Part shown: in pieces, positions 8,879-19,029 of the stretch
How the letters are laid out: each line of letters opens with the position of its first letter
How positions within the stretch are numbered: position 1 is the stretch's first letter
Assembly: GCF_004363805.1 (NCBI RefSeq)
Contig: NZ_SNZP01000014.1
Coordinates: 62,001-126,000, forward strand
Source of the DNA: Paludibacterium purpuratum
GTDB lineage: Bacteria > Pseudomonadota > Gammaproteobacteria > Burkholderiales > Chromobacteriaceae
Direction: 5' to 3'
Length of the DNA stretch: 64,000 nt
Notes under the pieces: model-generated
Database searches by the model: none
Told to the model about the DNA's origin: nothing
The model's input: only the letters and a program-made list of their open reading frames with translations
Translations under genes and position numbers: made by a program

Positions 8879-9760
8879 CTAGTGCTGATCCCACCACCAG
8901 CTGGTGTCGCTGGGCGGGGTGCCGGGCGGCAGTTGCGGGTTGGTCAGCCGGACGATGCGGCGATGTGCGTGCCGTACCTCGGCGATCTCCTCGGCATGGG
9001 CGCGCAGGAACAAGGTCTTGAGCGTGCCGTCGGCCAAGGCGGCCTTGAGGCCGCGCTCTATCCGTTCGGCCAGGCGCGGGTTGTTTTTGTTGACCCAGAA
9101 ATACACCGGGTAGTTGACGAACAACGCCAGCGTCTTCTCTTCCGCCAGATTCGGGTATTGCCGACGGAATTTCGTCAGCTCCGGACGAATCTCGTTCAAT
9201 CCGCGCGGCAAGGCGTCGAAGCGCCCGGCGGCCAACATGGCGAACAGGCTGTCGTAACCCACCGTGGCGGTTACGTTGAAGCCGTTGGCAAGCAGGATCG
9301 GGTAATCCGCCCATTGGCTGTTGAAGCCCAGCGCGATCCGCTGGTGCAGCGTTTGCGTGTCCATATGCCGGAAGCGTTGCTGGTCGCCGGCGCGGATCAT
9401 CAGTACGCGGTAGCCCAGCATGCCGCGCAGAATGTCGATGCGGATCGGGCGCAACGTCGCTTCGCGTTCCGGCGAAGTGGCGTAGGACACGACATCGATT
9501 TGGTTGTGTTGCAACAGCGCGGTGAGCCGCGACTGGCTCAGCGTTTCGCCGTTGTAGGCTGTCAGGCGGTAGGGGCCGTCGCTGGCGCGTGTGTGATCCA
9601 TGGCCAACGCCAACACCTGCCAGCGGTAATCGTAAATCGGGCCGATGGGGGCGTAGCGCAGCACCGTCGTATTGGCTGCCCGGGCCTGGCCGAGGCAGAG
9701 TACCGCCAACAATGGCAGCAGCCATCGAGCAATCCGTGCGGTGGCGGACGTTCTGCGCAT
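8879..9760 (-). CDS. periplasmic solute-binding protein (family 3-like)
   Basis: 293 residues. A clear signal peptide (basic MRRTSATARIARW, hydrophobic LLPLLAVLCLG, then QARAA) would be cleaved near residue 28. The rest resembles type II periplasmic binding proteins: TVLRYAPIGPIYDYRW at the start, LTALLQHNQIDVVSYATS, a hinge-like AALADGTLKTLFLRAHAEE and a Trp-rich end (SWWWDQH). There is no transporter gene next to it, and several similar orphan binding proteins occur in the window. Ligand unknown. Such stand-alone proteins may serve shared permeases or chemoreceptors. Confidence 0.65.
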   Translation of the reverse strand: MRRTSATARIARWLLPLLAVLCLGQARAANTTVLRYAPIGPIYDYRWQVLALAMDHTRASDGPYRLTAYNGETLSQSRLTALLQHNQIDVVSYATSPEREATLRPIRIDILRGMLGYRVLMIRAGDQQRFRHMDTQTLHQRIALGFNSQWADYPILLANGFNVTATVGYDSLFAMLAAGRFDALPRGLNEIRPELTKFRRQYPNLAEEKTLALFVNYPVYFWVNKNNPRLAERIERGLKAALADGTLKTLFLRAHAEEIAEVRHAHRRIVRLTNPQLPPGTPPSDTSWWWDQH

Positions 9761-10105
9761 GAGAGAGGCTTCTCCTGTTCCATGGGGGGCGGTTTCGCGA
9801 GCCTCCGTTCTTGTTAAATATCACAGGGACCCGGCAAAGGACAGCCAAATTCGCGATTTCCCGGCACCTCCGAATGGCCGGCAAATTGGCCTGTTGCGAC
9901 CTTGTTGCCGATCGGTGACAAAGAAAGTCGTTACAAATCATCGCGTTACTTTATATCGACTGCTTTTTGTCGCCAGGAGGTGACAGAAACGACGCATTTA
10001 TCGCGGCTTGATTTTTCAATAGATTGATTTTAATGGGAATTTCAATGCTGGCATGGTGCTTGCAAAGGCATGGGGGCAATGTTCAACAAATCGAAAGGTA
10101 ACCCG
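9761..10105. other. intergenic region between a binding-protein gene and a small secreted protein gene
   Basis: 345 bp between divergent genes. It should contain promoters for both neighbours. The part from about 9950 to 10050 is AT-rich. No palindrome, RNA motif or further gene was recognised. Confidence 0.4.
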
Positions 10106-10285
10106 ATGAAAAAAATGCTGATGGCCTTTGCCCTGACTTCTTCGCTGCTGGCTTGCTTTAGTTGGGCTGCGCAGTCCGCGCCGACCAACCGTGCGACGGA
10201 CACCTCGCAAAGCCATGGCGATGCCAGCGGCGCCGCGTCATCTTCGACTTCTCCCGCTCAAGGGAATAGCGCCACCAACGGATAA
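10106..10285 (+). CDS. small secreted protein of unknown function (59 aa)
   Basis: The ATG at 10106 follows an AAAGG site 7 bases upstream. Residues 1-21 form a textbook signal peptide (MKKMLMAFALTSSLLACFSW, then AAQSA). The mature peptide of about 35 residues consists almost only of Ser, Thr, Ala, Gly, Asn and Asp, so it is likely disordered and exported. A Cys at residue 17 is not in a good lipobox. No homologue is recognised. The good signal peptide and ribosome site argue that it is real; nothing shows its role. Confidence 0.55.
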   Translation: MKKMLMAFALTSSLLACFSWAAQSAPTNRATDTSQSHGDASGAASSSTSPAQGNSATNG

Positions 10286-10331
10286 TGGCGCAAGCGTAGG
10301 CTGCTTGAAAGCCGCATCAAACTTGGGAACC

Positions 10332-10375
10332 GTCTCGGGGCAGGCTCTTTATTGAGTCTGCCCCGAGACCTTTCT
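10332..10375 (+). terminator. strong hairpin, probable terminator of the small secreted protein gene
   Basis: GTCTCGGGGCAG at 10332-10343 pairs perfectly with CTGCCCCGAGAC at 10358-10369, extended inside by CTC/GAG around a TTTATT loop. Only a short pyrimidine run (CCTTTCT) follows, so termination strength is uncertain. Confidence 0.55.
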
Positions 10376-10380
10376 GGCAG

Positions 10381-10404
10381 CGTGCGTTCGCGCGGCAACG
10401 CACG
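10381..10404. repeat. REP-like palindrome, copy 1
   Basis: CGTGCGTT (10381-10388) and AACGCACG (10397-10404) flank an 8-base loop. The reverse complement matches the core of the copies at 14571, 35286 and 45236. It sits between the convergent small-protein and pntB genes. Confidence 0.6.
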
Positions 10405-10415
10405 GATAACCACCG

Positions 10416-10447
10416 TACAAAAATAAACCCCGCCGTGCGGCGGGGTT
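10416..10447 (-). terminator. intrinsic terminator of the pnt operon
   Basis: Read on the minus strand, AACCCCGCC, a 4-base loop and GGCGGGGTT form a 9-bp stem (10426-10447) followed by TATTTTTG. It lies 30 bp beyond the pntB stop. Confidence 0.85.
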
Positions 10448-10477
10448 GGGAAGGTCCAAGGCCCGAAGGCGGCGGGT

Positions 10478-11851
<1,374 letters not shown>

Positions 11852-11857
11852 CGTTCC

Positions 11858-12151
11858 TTAGCGTTTCTTCTTGAACATTTCGAGCATGCGCTGGGTGACC
11901 ATGAAGCCGCCGAAAATGTTGATACTGGCCAAAAAGATGCCAACGGCGCCGAGCACCGAGGTCAGCGTGATCGACTGACCGTTGATGTCGACCACCTGCA
12001 GCAACGCGCCAACGATGATCAGGCCCGAGATTGCGTTGGTCACCGCCATCAGCGGGGTGTGCAATGCCGGGGTGACGTTCCAGACCACGTGGTAACCCAC
12101 GAACACGGCCAGAACGAAAATGGTGAAACTGGTGATGAACGGATCAACCAT
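11858..12151 (-). CDS. pntAB: NAD(P) transhydrogenase subunit alpha part 2
   Basis: 97 residues with three hydrophobic helices ([60 protein letters not shown]) and a basic tail ending KKKR. This corresponds to the membrane part of the single-chain alpha subunit of E. coli; here it is separate, as in Rhodospirillum. It lies between pntAA and pntB on the same strand. Confidence 0.95.
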   Translation of the reverse strand: MVDPFITSFTIFVLAVFVGYHVVWNVTPALHTPLMAVTNAISGLIIVGALLQVVDINGQSITLTSVLGAVGIFLASINIFGGFMVTQRMLEMFKKKR

Positions 12152-12188
12152 GTTGTTTAACTCCTGTTCCCTGTAAATGCCGACACGA

Positions 12189-13313
12189 TCAGCCCTGGGT
12201 TTTGCCGAAGCGGACTTCGCCGTTGTGGGTGATCAGCGTGGCATCCAGCAATTCGTCTTCCATCTGGATAGCGAAGCCTTCCTTGGTCAGCATCAAGCTG
12301 AGGAAGGTCAGCAGATTGCGCGCGTACAGGCTGGAGGCGTCGGCCGCCAGCAGGCTGGGCAGATTGTGCGTGCCGACCAGGGTCACGCCTTGTTCGGTGA
12401 CGAACACTTCGTTGCTCTTGGTCAGTTCGCAGTTGCCGCCATTTTCGGCTGCCATGTCGATGATCACCGAACCCGGCTTCATGCCTAGCACGGTGTCGGC
12501 GGCCAACAAGCGCGGCGCCGGACGGCCAGGGATCAGTGCGGTGGTGATGACGATGTCGGCTTGGCGGGCGTGCTTGTCGACCAGTTCGGCCTGCCGGCGC
12601 TTGTAGTCGTCCGACATTTCCTTGGCGTAGACACCGTCGTTCTGTGCCTTTTCCTCTTCGCTCATCGGCACTTCGATGAACTTGGCGCCCATCGACTCGA
12701 CTTGCTCCTTGGTGGCGGGACGCACGTCGAAGGCTTCGACCACGGCGCCGAGACGCTTGGCGGTGGCGATGGCCTGCAGACCGGCCACACCCACGCCCAG
12801 GATCAGCACGCGAGCCGGCTTGACGGTGCCGGCGGCGGTCATCAGCATCGGCATGAAGTGCGGGTAGTACTGGCAAGCCAGCAATACGGCGCGATAACCG
12901 GCGATGTTGTTCTGCGAGGACAGCACGTCCATCGACTGCGCGCGCGTGGTGCGCGGTAGCAATTCCATGGAAAAGGCCGACAGCTTTTTCTCTGCCATCA
13001 GCGGGAGCATGGTGTTGGCGTAGGGGTTCATCAGCGAGATCAGCGCCGCGCCGGGCTTCATTTCCGCCAGCTCCTCCGCCGATGCGGGGCGAACCTTCAG
13101 CACAATATCGCCCTGCGACAATGCCGCTTGGCGACTATCGACCACGGTTGCGCCGGCGGCGGCGAATGCCGCATCCAAGATGGCCGACTTCAGGCCTGCG
13201 CCTCGCTCGACCACGACACTATGCCCCATGGCCACAATCTTTTTCACCGTTTCCGGTGTGGCGGCCACGCGCGTCTCGCCAGCCGTATATTCGGCCGGAA
13301 TAGCGATCTGCAT
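12189..13313 (-). CDS. pntAA: NAD(P) transhydrogenase subunit alpha part 1
   Basis: 374 residues from the ATG at 13313, which has an AAGGAAG site; the in-frame start at 13337 adds eight unconserved residues. The protein is the soluble NAD(H)-binding domain I, related to alanine dehydrogenase: [20 protein letters not shown] at the N-terminus, [14 protein letters not shown] in the RQD-loop region, the Rossmann motif [22 protein letters not shown] and the mobile-loop region [12 protein letters not shown]. It transfers hydride from NADH to NADP+ on PntB. First gene of the operon; 37 bp separate it from pntAB. Confidence 0.96.
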   Translation of the reverse strand: MQIAIPAEYTAGETRVAATPETVKKIVAMGHSVVVERGAGLKSAILDAAFAAAGATVVDSRQAALSQGDIVLKVRPASAEELAEMKPGAALISLMNPYANTMLPLMAEKKLSAFSMELLPRTTRAQSMDVLSSQNNIAGYRAVLLACQYYPHFMPMLMTAAGTVKPARVLILGVGVAGLQAIATAKRLGAVVEAFDVRPATKEQVESMGAKFIEVPMSEEEKAQNDGVYAKEMSDDYKRRQAELVDKHARQADIVITTALIPGRPAPRLLAADTVLGMKPGSVIIDMAAENGGNCELTKSNEVFVTEQGVTLVGTHNLPSLLAADASSLYARNLLTFLSLMLTKEGFAIQMEDELLDATLITHNGEVRFGKTQG

Positions 13314-13818
13314 CGTCTTCCTTTCATTCAAAGTCAAATGGCATCAATACAAGATGGTAGGTACCCGAGCGGCGCTGTTATTGCGATCGGGTAAATGAAT
13401 CTAATTTATGCGTCAACCATGCGCAATACGTTTCGTCAAATCATTGCCGGGAAGAATAGCGGTGCATTTTCATAGTGCAAGAAAATACACTGGCTATCTT
13501 CTTTTTAGCCAGTGAATAACTTATGTATTTTTGCGAATATATAGTGAATATTGCATCGCAAAAACTTTAGGACAGGAGCGCCGAGAAATTTTGTGTCGTT
13601 GCCGTTCGGCAACAGGCTTGGCGCTCATACAAAGGCCACCTCTCCGATTGGGACACTAATTCTTTACCGTAGAGAAGTAAATCGCCTAAACGCAAAGGCG
13701 GAATCTCGGGTCGCCTTTTCAAAAAAAAACAATATTCGATATGGATTGGATTAAAATTCCAACCACCTTTTCGAGGGTTCCTAAAACGGCTCCGCCGGTA
13801 TCACCATAAGGATCGAGC
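13314..13818. other. 505-bp divergent intergenic region with several hairpins
   Basis: The region between pntAA and the glycerophosphodiesterase gene is AT-rich near 13400-13560. Three structures are visible. CACTGGCTA/TAGCCAGTG pair across 13488-13514. GAGCGCC (13576-13582) pairs with GGCGCTC (13620-13626) and encloses a perfect GTTGCC-GTTC-GGCAAC hairpin (13598-13613). AAAGGCG (13694-13700) pairs with CGCCTTT (13712-13718), while its AGGCG part could instead pair with CGCCT at 13683-13687. It reads like an untranslated RNA or leader on the plus strand. No known riboswitch family was matched. A 67-codon open frame at 13551-13754 looks non-coding. Confidence 0.45.
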
Positions 13819-14553
13819 ATGCAGTCTTGGCCCTACCCACGTATTTTCTCCCACCGCTTAGGCGGAACGCTTGCGCCGGAAAACACCCTGACCGGTCTGC
13901 GCCGGGCTTATAAAATCGGCGCGCGCGCGGTGGAGTGCGACGTCAAATTGTCGGCGGACGGGGTTTTGTTCTTGCTGCACGACGATACGCTGGAACGCAC
14001 CACCAGCGGCAAGGGGCCGGCCGGTGCGCTCAGCATGGCCGAGCTGCGCTTGCTCGACTGCGGCATCAAGCACCACCGCGCCTATCGAGGCGAAGTGCTG
14101 CCGACCTTGGCGGAACTGGCCGAATTCTGCGTCGCCCACGGCGTGGCGGTTAATCTGGAAATCAAACCCAATCCGGGGCAGGACGAAGAAACTGGCCGTC
14201 AGGTGGCATTGCAGGCCAAGGCCCTGTGGCGCGACGCGGCCATCCAACCGCTGTTGTCGTCCTTCTCGCCCGCGGCGTTGCGCGCCGCGCGCCAGGCGGT
14301 GCCGGAACTGCCGCGCGGTTATCTGGTGGAGGGCATTCCGCTCGATTATCTGAGCGAATTGGGACAGTGCGCCGCGGCGACGTTACACGCCGATCACAGC
14401 GGCCTGACGCAAGAGGCGGTGCAGAAGCTGCACAATCAAGGCTTCCGCGTCATGGCTTATACCGTCAACGAGCCGCTCAGGGCGCGCAAACTGCTGTCGT
14501 GGGGAGTCGATATGCTCTGCACCGACCGGCCGGATCTGCTGCTGACGCTGTAA
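13819..14553 (+). CDS. ugpQ: glycerophosphodiester phosphodiesterase
   Basis: 244 residues, matching cytosolic UgpQ (about 247). No signal peptide is present, which separates it from periplasmic GlpQ. Active-site segments are seen: FSHRLGGTLAPENT with the first catalytic His and Glu, VECDVKLSADGVLFLLHDD with the metal-binding Glu/Asp and second catalytic His, and VNLEIKPN with Glu and Lys. The C-terminus WGVDMLCTDRPDLLL is also typical. It hydrolyses deacylated phospholipids to glycerol-3-phosphate and an alcohol. Start is the ATG at 13819 with an AAGG site. It stands alone behind the structured 5' region. Confidence 0.92.
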   Translation: MQSWPYPRIFSHRLGGTLAPENTLTGLRRAYKIGARAVECDVKLSADGVLFLLHDDTLERTTSGKGPAGALSMAELRLLDCGIKHHRAYRGEVLPTLAELAEFCVAHGVAVNLEIKPNPGQDEETGRQVALQAKALWRDAAIQPLLSSFSPAALRAARQAVPELPRGYLVEGIPLDYLSELGQCAAATLHADHSGLTQEAVQKLHNQGFRVMAYTVNEPLRARKLLSWGVDMLCTDRPDLLLTL

Positions 14554-14570
14554 CGCGTTGCGGCGGACGG

Positions 14571-14603
14571 ATTGGTGCGTTGCCTGCGGCGAACGCACCC
14601 TAC
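14571..14603. repeat. REP-like palindrome, copy 2
   Basis: GGTGCGTT (14574-14581) and AACGCACC (14592-14599) flank a short GC-rich loop and are followed by CTAC. The unit lies between the convergent ugpQ and binding-protein genes and shares the layout TTGGTGCGTTGC...GAACGCACCCTAC with copy 3. Confidence 0.7.
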
Positions 14604-14606
14604 CTC

Positions 14607-15383
14607 TTATTGTTCGATCGTGGCGAGCATGCGATGAATCTCGCCCGATTCCACCATCTGGCGCAGCGCGCGCTGCAGCTTATCCTTCATGCCGTATAGC
14701 GGGGAATGACGCGCCAACACCACGTTGCGCGGCCCGGTTTTCACTGGTGGGCCGGCCAGCGCCAGTCGGTGCTGGAACTCCGAGTGCGCGATCAGCAGCT
14801 CCGCCTCGCCGCACACCATGACGACGACGTCGACTCGGCTCGCCAATAGCTTGCGCAGGTTGGAAACCTTGTCCGGCGCGCTGTCCTTGATCAACAAGGT
14901 ATCCTGGTCGAAGCGCGGGAAATAGTGGGCACCGTTGGTCGTGCCGATGCGCAGGCCCTGCAGATCGCTGTAGTTGTTGACATGGGATTGCCGGTCGTCG
15001 CGGCGGCGGTAGAAGCAGACGGTACTGCCTTCGGCGAAGGGAGGACGCAGGAAGTCGACGATGTCGTCGCGATCCGGTCCGGGGGCGATGCCGATGCCGA
15101 GATCCGCTTCGCCGAGCTTGAGCATCTCCAGGCAGCGCATCAAGGGGCACGGATGGACTTCCAATCGCATGCCGGTACGATCCGCCAAGTGTTGAACGAT
15201 ATCCAAGTAAGGACCGGAGGCTTTGCCGTGGGTGTCGACCACTTTCCACGGTGGCAGCGGACTGAACGCCAGCACCAGAGACGGGTGTGCTGCAGGCGGT
15301 GCGGCCAGCGCCGGCAATGCCAGAATGGACAACAGCGCAACCGGCAAGAGCCGGCTGATTAGAAGGATTGCAACGCCTTGCAT
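14607..15383 (-). CDS. periplasmic amino-acid-type binding protein (SBP_bac_3)
   Basis: 258 residues. A signal peptide (VAILLISRLLPVALLSILAL then PALAA) precedes a family-3 solute-binding domain: LVLAFSPLPPWKVVDTHGKA, GPYLDIVQHLADRTGMRLEV, LKLGEADLGIGIAPGPDR and LRIGTTNGAHYFPRFDQD. Two cysteines near residues 98 and 104 (HPCPLMRCLEM) may form a disulfide in the periplasm. The ligand is unknown and no permease or ATPase gene is adjacent. It resembles the orphan binding protein at 23035-23751 in general type but not in detail. Confidence 0.7.
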   Translation of the reverse strand: MQGVAILLISRLLPVALLSILALPALAAPPAAHPSLVLAFSPLPPWKVVDTHGKASGPYLDIVQHLADRTGMRLEVHPCPLMRCLEMLKLGEADLGIGIAPGPDRDDIVDFLRPPFAEGSTVCFYRRRDDRQSHVNNYSDLQGLRIGTTNGAHYFPRFDQDTLLIKDSAPDKVSNLRKLLASRVDVVVMVCGEAELLIAHSEFQHRLALAGPPVKTGPRNVVLARHSPLYGMKDKLQRALRQMVESGEIHRMLATIEQ

Positions 15384-15610
15384 AGATCTTCTGCTTATTC
15401 CCGCGACCGAAACGGCGGCCGGGTCGTGATGCTGTTTAGATGGGAGAGATTCTTAAGTACGGCGCGCCATCAGTATGAAGCAAGAAAATGACGCGTTGGC
15501 GGGGATTGCTGAAAATATTAACGCTTTATGACAAATTGATTTAATTTGGGCATTTTTTGCCACACATGATTGGCGTATGGCATTGCGGGCGCTCGCCGCA
15601 TTTTGTCCGA

Positions 15611-15642
15611 TGCGGCCGCGAGTCGATATCCACGCGGCCGCA
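15611..15642 (-). terminator. GC-rich hairpin downstream of a chemoreceptor gene
   Basis: TGCGGCCGCG (15611-15620) and CGCGGCCGCA (15633-15642) form a perfect 10-bp stem with a 12-base loop, just beyond the chemoreceptor stop at 15652. There is no strong T-run after it on the minus strand, so it may act as a transcript-end stabiliser rather than a classical terminator. Confidence 0.45.
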
Positions 15643-15651
15643 GGCCGGTTG

Positions 15652-17301
15652 TCAGAGCCGGAAATGCCCCGCTTTGGCCCGTAACGAGCTGGCCAGTTCG
15701 ATCAGGTTGTCGGCGGCGTTCGAAACCGACACCACCGCTTGGCTGTTTTCCTCGGTCATGCGCGCGATCTTCTCCACGTTATCGGCGATGTCGTGGCTGG
15801 CCGATCGTTGCTCGCCCAGCGCACTGGAGATTTCCGCCACGGCGGTCAATACCTGACGCACGCCGCCTTCGATCTGCGCCATCGCCGCGCCGGCACGCTC
15901 GGCCATCGCGACGCCGTTCTGCACTTTGTCGCTGCCGGCCGTCATGCCGGCGACGGCGTTTTGCGTGCCTTGCTGGATGGCGCCGATCATGGCGCCGATC
16001 TCCTGGGTGGCGCCGGCGGTCTTTTCCGCCAGTTTGCGCACCTCGTCGGCCACCACGGCAAATCCGCGCCCGGCCTCGCCGGCGCGGGCCGCTTCGATGG
16101 CGGCGTTGAGCGCCAGCAGGTTGGTCTGGTCGGCGATCTCCTTGATGACATTGATGATGCTGGAAATCCGGTCGGATTGCGCACCCAGCTCATGGATCAT
16201 CCCGGTCGAACGATGCACCTCGCCGGCGACCTGATTGATTTCGTCGGTGGTGTCGTGAAATAACCGCCCGCCCTGCACCGACAGCTCCCCGGTGTCCAAG
16301 GCGACACCGTGCGCGCTTTCGGCGCTCTCGGCCACGTGATTGATGCTGACGCTGACCTGCTCGACCGAGGCCGCGACGGCCGAAGCGGCTTCGCTCTGGT
16401 CGCGTGCGCGGCTGGACACCTGCTCGGCGGCGGCAGAGAGATCGCGGGCGGCATGCAGCGACTGCTCGGCCGCCGACTGGATCTCGCCGATCAATTGGCG
16501 CAAGGCGCGTTGCATGGCGGCCAGTGCGGCCAGCAGGCTATCGTCGTCGCCGGGACGCAGCACGATGTCGGCCGACAGGTCTCCATTGGCGATGGCCCGT
16601 GCCATCTGGGCCGCGAACTCGGGTTCGCCGCCCAGGCTGCGGGTCAGTCTGCGGGCAAGACGCGCGGCCACGATCGTACCGGCCGCCATGGCGGCCAGCA
16701 GGGTTGCCAGCATCAGCCAAGTGGCCATGCTGATCTTGCTTTGCGCCGAGGCCTCGTCGGCCGCGGTCTTTTTATCCACCAGGCCGACCACTTTATCGAT
16801 GGTCTGCTGATGGCTTTCGTAAGCGGCCTTGATCAGCGGCATCACCGAGGCGATGCCATCCTTATCGCCCTTTTGCACCGCCGGTATCAACTGGTTGAAT
16901 ACCTGGTCGTAGAAGTCCTCGACCGACTCGTGCGACTCCTTCAGGAACGACTGCTGCAAGTCGTCGTCCAGCGCTTGCGATTTCCAGTAGGCATAGCGGC
17001 TTTCGTAGCGCTTCTTCTGTGCTTCGATTTTGTGGATCAGCCGGTTTTGCTGATCGGGATCGGTGGTTTCCGCCAACTGGAAGGTCGTCAGATAGGACTC
17101 GATAATGTTTTCCGGCGGCGGCTGCACGTCGGCGACCAGATCCTTGCTTTGTTCGATGCGGTTGTAGAGCGGACCGTTGACCTTGAGATCGTTCAGCGTT
17201 TTGAACGACCAGACGCCATATACGGCGAAACCCAATGCGAATACGGCCAATAGAATGGCAAAACGATGGGCCAGTTTGAGCGAGCGACCTTGATGAGTCA
17301 T
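15652..17301 (-). CDS. methyl-accepting chemotaxis protein
   Basis: 549 residues from the ATG at 17301, where the basic-hydrophobic start [20 protein letters not shown] begins; longer frames upstream look non-coding. First membrane helix at about 10-32, then a periplasmic four-helix-bundle-like sensor ([37 protein letters not shown]), second helix around 190-212 ([18 protein letters not shown]), a HAMP domain and the signalling hairpin with [20 protein letters not shown] and [17 protein letters not shown]. No C-terminal CheR-binding pentapeptide. The sensor domain suggests a small-molecule ligand but does not identify it. Confidence 0.93.
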   Translation of the reverse strand: MTHQGRSLKLAHRFAILLAVFALGFAVYGVWSFKTLNDLKVNGPLYNRIEQSKDLVADVQPPPENIIESYLTTFQLAETTDPDQQNRLIHKIEAQKKRYESRYAYWKSQALDDDLQQSFLKESHESVEDFYDQVFNQLIPAVQKGDKDGIASVMPLIKAAYESHQQTIDKVVGLVDKKTAADEASAQSKISMATWLMLATLLAAMAAGTIVAARLARRLTRSLGGEPEFAAQMARAIANGDLSADIVLRPGDDDSLLAALAAMQRALRQLIGEIQSAAEQSLHAARDLSAAAEQVSSRARDQSEAASAVAASVEQVSVSINHVAESAESAHGVALDTGELSVQGGRLFHDTTDEINQVAGEVHRSTGMIHELGAQSDRISSIINVIKEIADQTNLLALNAAIEAARAGEAGRGFAVVADEVRKLAEKTAGATQEIGAMIGAIQQGTQNAVAGMTAGSDKVQNGVAMAERAGAAMAQIEGGVRQVLTAVAEISSALGEQRSASHDIADNVEKIARMTEENSQAVVSVSNAADNLIELASSLRAKAGHFRL

Positions 17302-17446
17302 TGCGACACCCGAGTGTTGGAAGGGCGGCATATTGCCGATTGCTAATAATAAAATATCTTTATGTAAAAATACCAGCGGCATTTGACATGCGGTGGTCAT
17401 GAAGTGTGGCAAATCGCCCGGGAACGACACGGGTTGGCGCAATAGG

Positions 17447-17473
17447 CAAAAAAATGCCCGACATATGCCGGGC
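17447..17473 (-). terminator. intrinsic terminator of the amino acid ABC operon
   Basis: On the minus strand GCCCG (17469-17473 complement) and CGGGC (17456-17460 complement) pair around an 8-base loop that can add a G-U pair, followed by ATTTTTTTGCC. It lies 24 bp after the ATPase stop codon. Confidence 0.8.
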
Positions 17474-17496
17474 AGGATTGGGTCGATCGATTGGCC

Positions 17497-18264
17497 TTAC
17501 TGGGCGGGCGTCAGACGCTGGGCACCGGTCAGGGTGGACACGAAATCCGCCGTGCGCGGATGGCGCGGTTGGCCGAACACCGCGTCGGGCGCGCCGGACT
17601 CGATCACCGCGCCGTCCTCCAGGAAGACCACATGCTGGGCGATGTTGGCCGCCAGCCGCAGGTCGTGCGTGGCCATCAGCATGGTCATCCCCTCTTGCGC
17701 CAGTTGGCGCAGAACTTCGACCACCTCGCCGGCCAGCTCCGGGTCGAGCGCCGAGGTCGGCTCGTCGCACAACAGCACTTGCGGCGCCGGCGCCAGCGCG
17801 CGGGCGATCGCCACCCGCTGCTGCTGGCCGCCCGACAACGTGGCCGGCCAAGCGTCGGCCTTGTGCGCCATGCCGACTTTTTCCAGCAAAGTCATCGCCC
17901 GCTCGCGTGCTTGGTCGCGCGACCATTTTTGTACCGTCACCAAACCTTCCATCACGTTCTGCAGCACGGTGCGGTGCGGAAACAGCTGGAAGTTCTGGAA
18001 CACCATGCCGGTTTGGCGGCGCAGCGCCAGGATGGCGTGGCGCGAGTGCTGACCGCGATGATCGAAATCGATGCGTGTCTCGCCGACCTGCACGCTGCCG
18101 TGCTGCGGCATTTCCAGCAGGTTGACGCAGCGCAGCAGCGTGCTCTTGCCGCTGCCCGACGGGCCGATCAGCGCAGTGACCGAGCCGGCCGGCAGCAGTA
18201 GGTCGATACCCTTGAGCACAGGGTGCGCGCCGAAGTGTTTCTGAATCTGCGACAAGCGAATCAT
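17497..18264 (-). CDS. polar amino acid ABC transporter ATPase (cystine-type)
   Basis: 255 residues, standard for GlnQ/TcyN ATPases. Walker A GPSGSGKSTLLR near residue 35, Q-loop GMVFQNFQLFPH, signature LSGGQQQRVAIARAL, Walker B VLLCDEPTSALDPE and the switch histidine in MLMATHDLRLA are all intact. It powers import with the permease encoded upstream; the start codon overlaps the permease stop by 4 bases (translational coupling). The substrate is inferred from the binding protein at 19030-19797, whose closest recalled relatives are cystine-binding FliY/TcyJ. Confidence 0.93.
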   Translation of the reverse strand: MIRLSQIQKHFGAHPVLKGIDLLLPAGSVTALIGPSGSGKSTLLRCVNLLEMPQHGSVQVGETRIDFDHRGQHSRHAILALRRQTGMVFQNFQLFPHRTVLQNVMEGLVTVQKWSRDQARERAMTLLEKVGMAHKADAWPATLSGGQQQRVAIARALAPAPQVLLCDEPTSALDPELAGEVVEVLRQLAQEGMTMLMATHDLRLAANIAQHVVFLEDGAVIESGAPDAVFGQPRHPRTADFVSTLTGAQRLTPAQ

Positions 18265-18941
18265 GGGCGCGCTCCTTCCTGCGTCAGGTGCTGGCCAAAG
18301 TGGATCTCGAGTTTCTGTTGTCCCCAGGACAGCACCGAACTGAACAGCAGATAGATCAGCGCGGTTTCGGTATACAGAATCAGCGGTTCATAGGTGACCG
18401 AGGCGATGCGCTGTGCCGCCTGGAAGATTTCCGGCACGGTCAGCACCGCCGCCAGCGAAGTGTCCTTGATCAGCGAAATGAAGGTATTGGCCAGGGGCGG
18501 CACCGCCACGCGCGTCGCTTGCGGCAGAATGGTGCGCTGCATCGCCTGGCGCCAGGTCATGCCAATCGAGTAGGCCGCCTCCCACTGTCCCTTGGGTACC
18601 GACTGAATCACGGCCCGGATCACTTCGGAGGTATAGGCGCCGACATTGAGCGAAAAACCGATCAGCGCGGCCGGAAACGGATCGAACACGATGCCGACCT
18701 TGGGCAGACCGTAGAAGATCAAGAACAGCTGCACCAACAGCGGCGTGCCGCGGATCAGCCAAACGTAAAACCGCACCACCGCCACCAGCGGCGCCGGCGC
18801 GAACAGGCGCGTCAACGCCGTCGCGAAGCCCAGACTCAGACCGAGCACGAACGACAGCAGCGTCAGCGGCACGGTAAAGACCACGCCTGCGTAGAGCAGG
18901 GGCGGCAGGGATTCCCACATCAACTGCAACCAATCGTGCAT
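18261..18941 (-). CDS. polar amino acid ABC transporter permease (HisM/TcyL type)
   Basis: 226 residues with about five membrane segments (LLYAGVVFTVPLTLLSFVLG; VVRFYVWLIRGTPLLVQLFL; FPAALIGFSLNVGAYTSEVI; IYLLFSSVLSW). The EAA loop that docks the ATPase is seen as EAAYSIGMTWRQAMQRTILPQA. The segment RGTPLLVQLFLIFYGLPKVG is diagnostic of the His/Glu/cystine permease family. It is separated from the binding-protein gene by an attenuating hairpin and overlaps the ATPase gene by 4 bases. Confidence 0.93.
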   Translation of the reverse strand: MHDWLQLMWESLPPLLYAGVVFTVPLTLLSFVLGLSLGFATALTRLFAPAPLVAVVRFYVWLIRGTPLLVQLFLIFYGLPKVGIVFDPFPAALIGFSLNVGAYTSEVIRAVIQSVPKGQWEAAYSIGMTWRQAMQRTILPQATRVAVPPLANTFISLIKDTSLAAVLTVPEIFQAAQRIASVTYEPLILYTETALIYLLFSSVLSWGQQKLEIHFGQHLTQEGARP

Positions 18942-18969
18942 GATTTTCCTTCATCTATGCGCGCGCAAT

Positions 18970-19000
18970 AAAAGCAAAGACCCCGGCGCTGGCGCCGGGG
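18970..19000 (-). terminator. hairpin between binding-protein and permease genes
   Basis: On the minus strand CCCCGGCG/CGCCGGGG pair (18981-19000, inner loop about 4 bases) and are followed by TCTTTGCTTTTATTG. This type of internal terminator commonly makes the binding protein more abundant than the membrane parts of the transporter. Confidence 0.75.
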
Positions 19001-19029
19001 CATCTCGTTGACTCAGCGTATCTCTTAGT

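Noticed and set aside
13576-13720. Known riboswitch (c-di-GMP-I, SAH or glycine) upstream of ugpQ
   Set aside because: Short similarities such as ACGCAAAGG or GGAGCGC exist, but the remaining conserved blocks of each family are missing.
13551-13754. 67-codon open frame before ugpQ
   Set aside because: It overlaps the hairpin-rich region, has odd composition and no recognisable protein features.
17302-17360. Sigma-28 flagellar promoters before the chemoreceptor genes
   Set aside because: TAAAG-like elements occur, but the -10 parts match GCCGATAA poorly at the required spacing.
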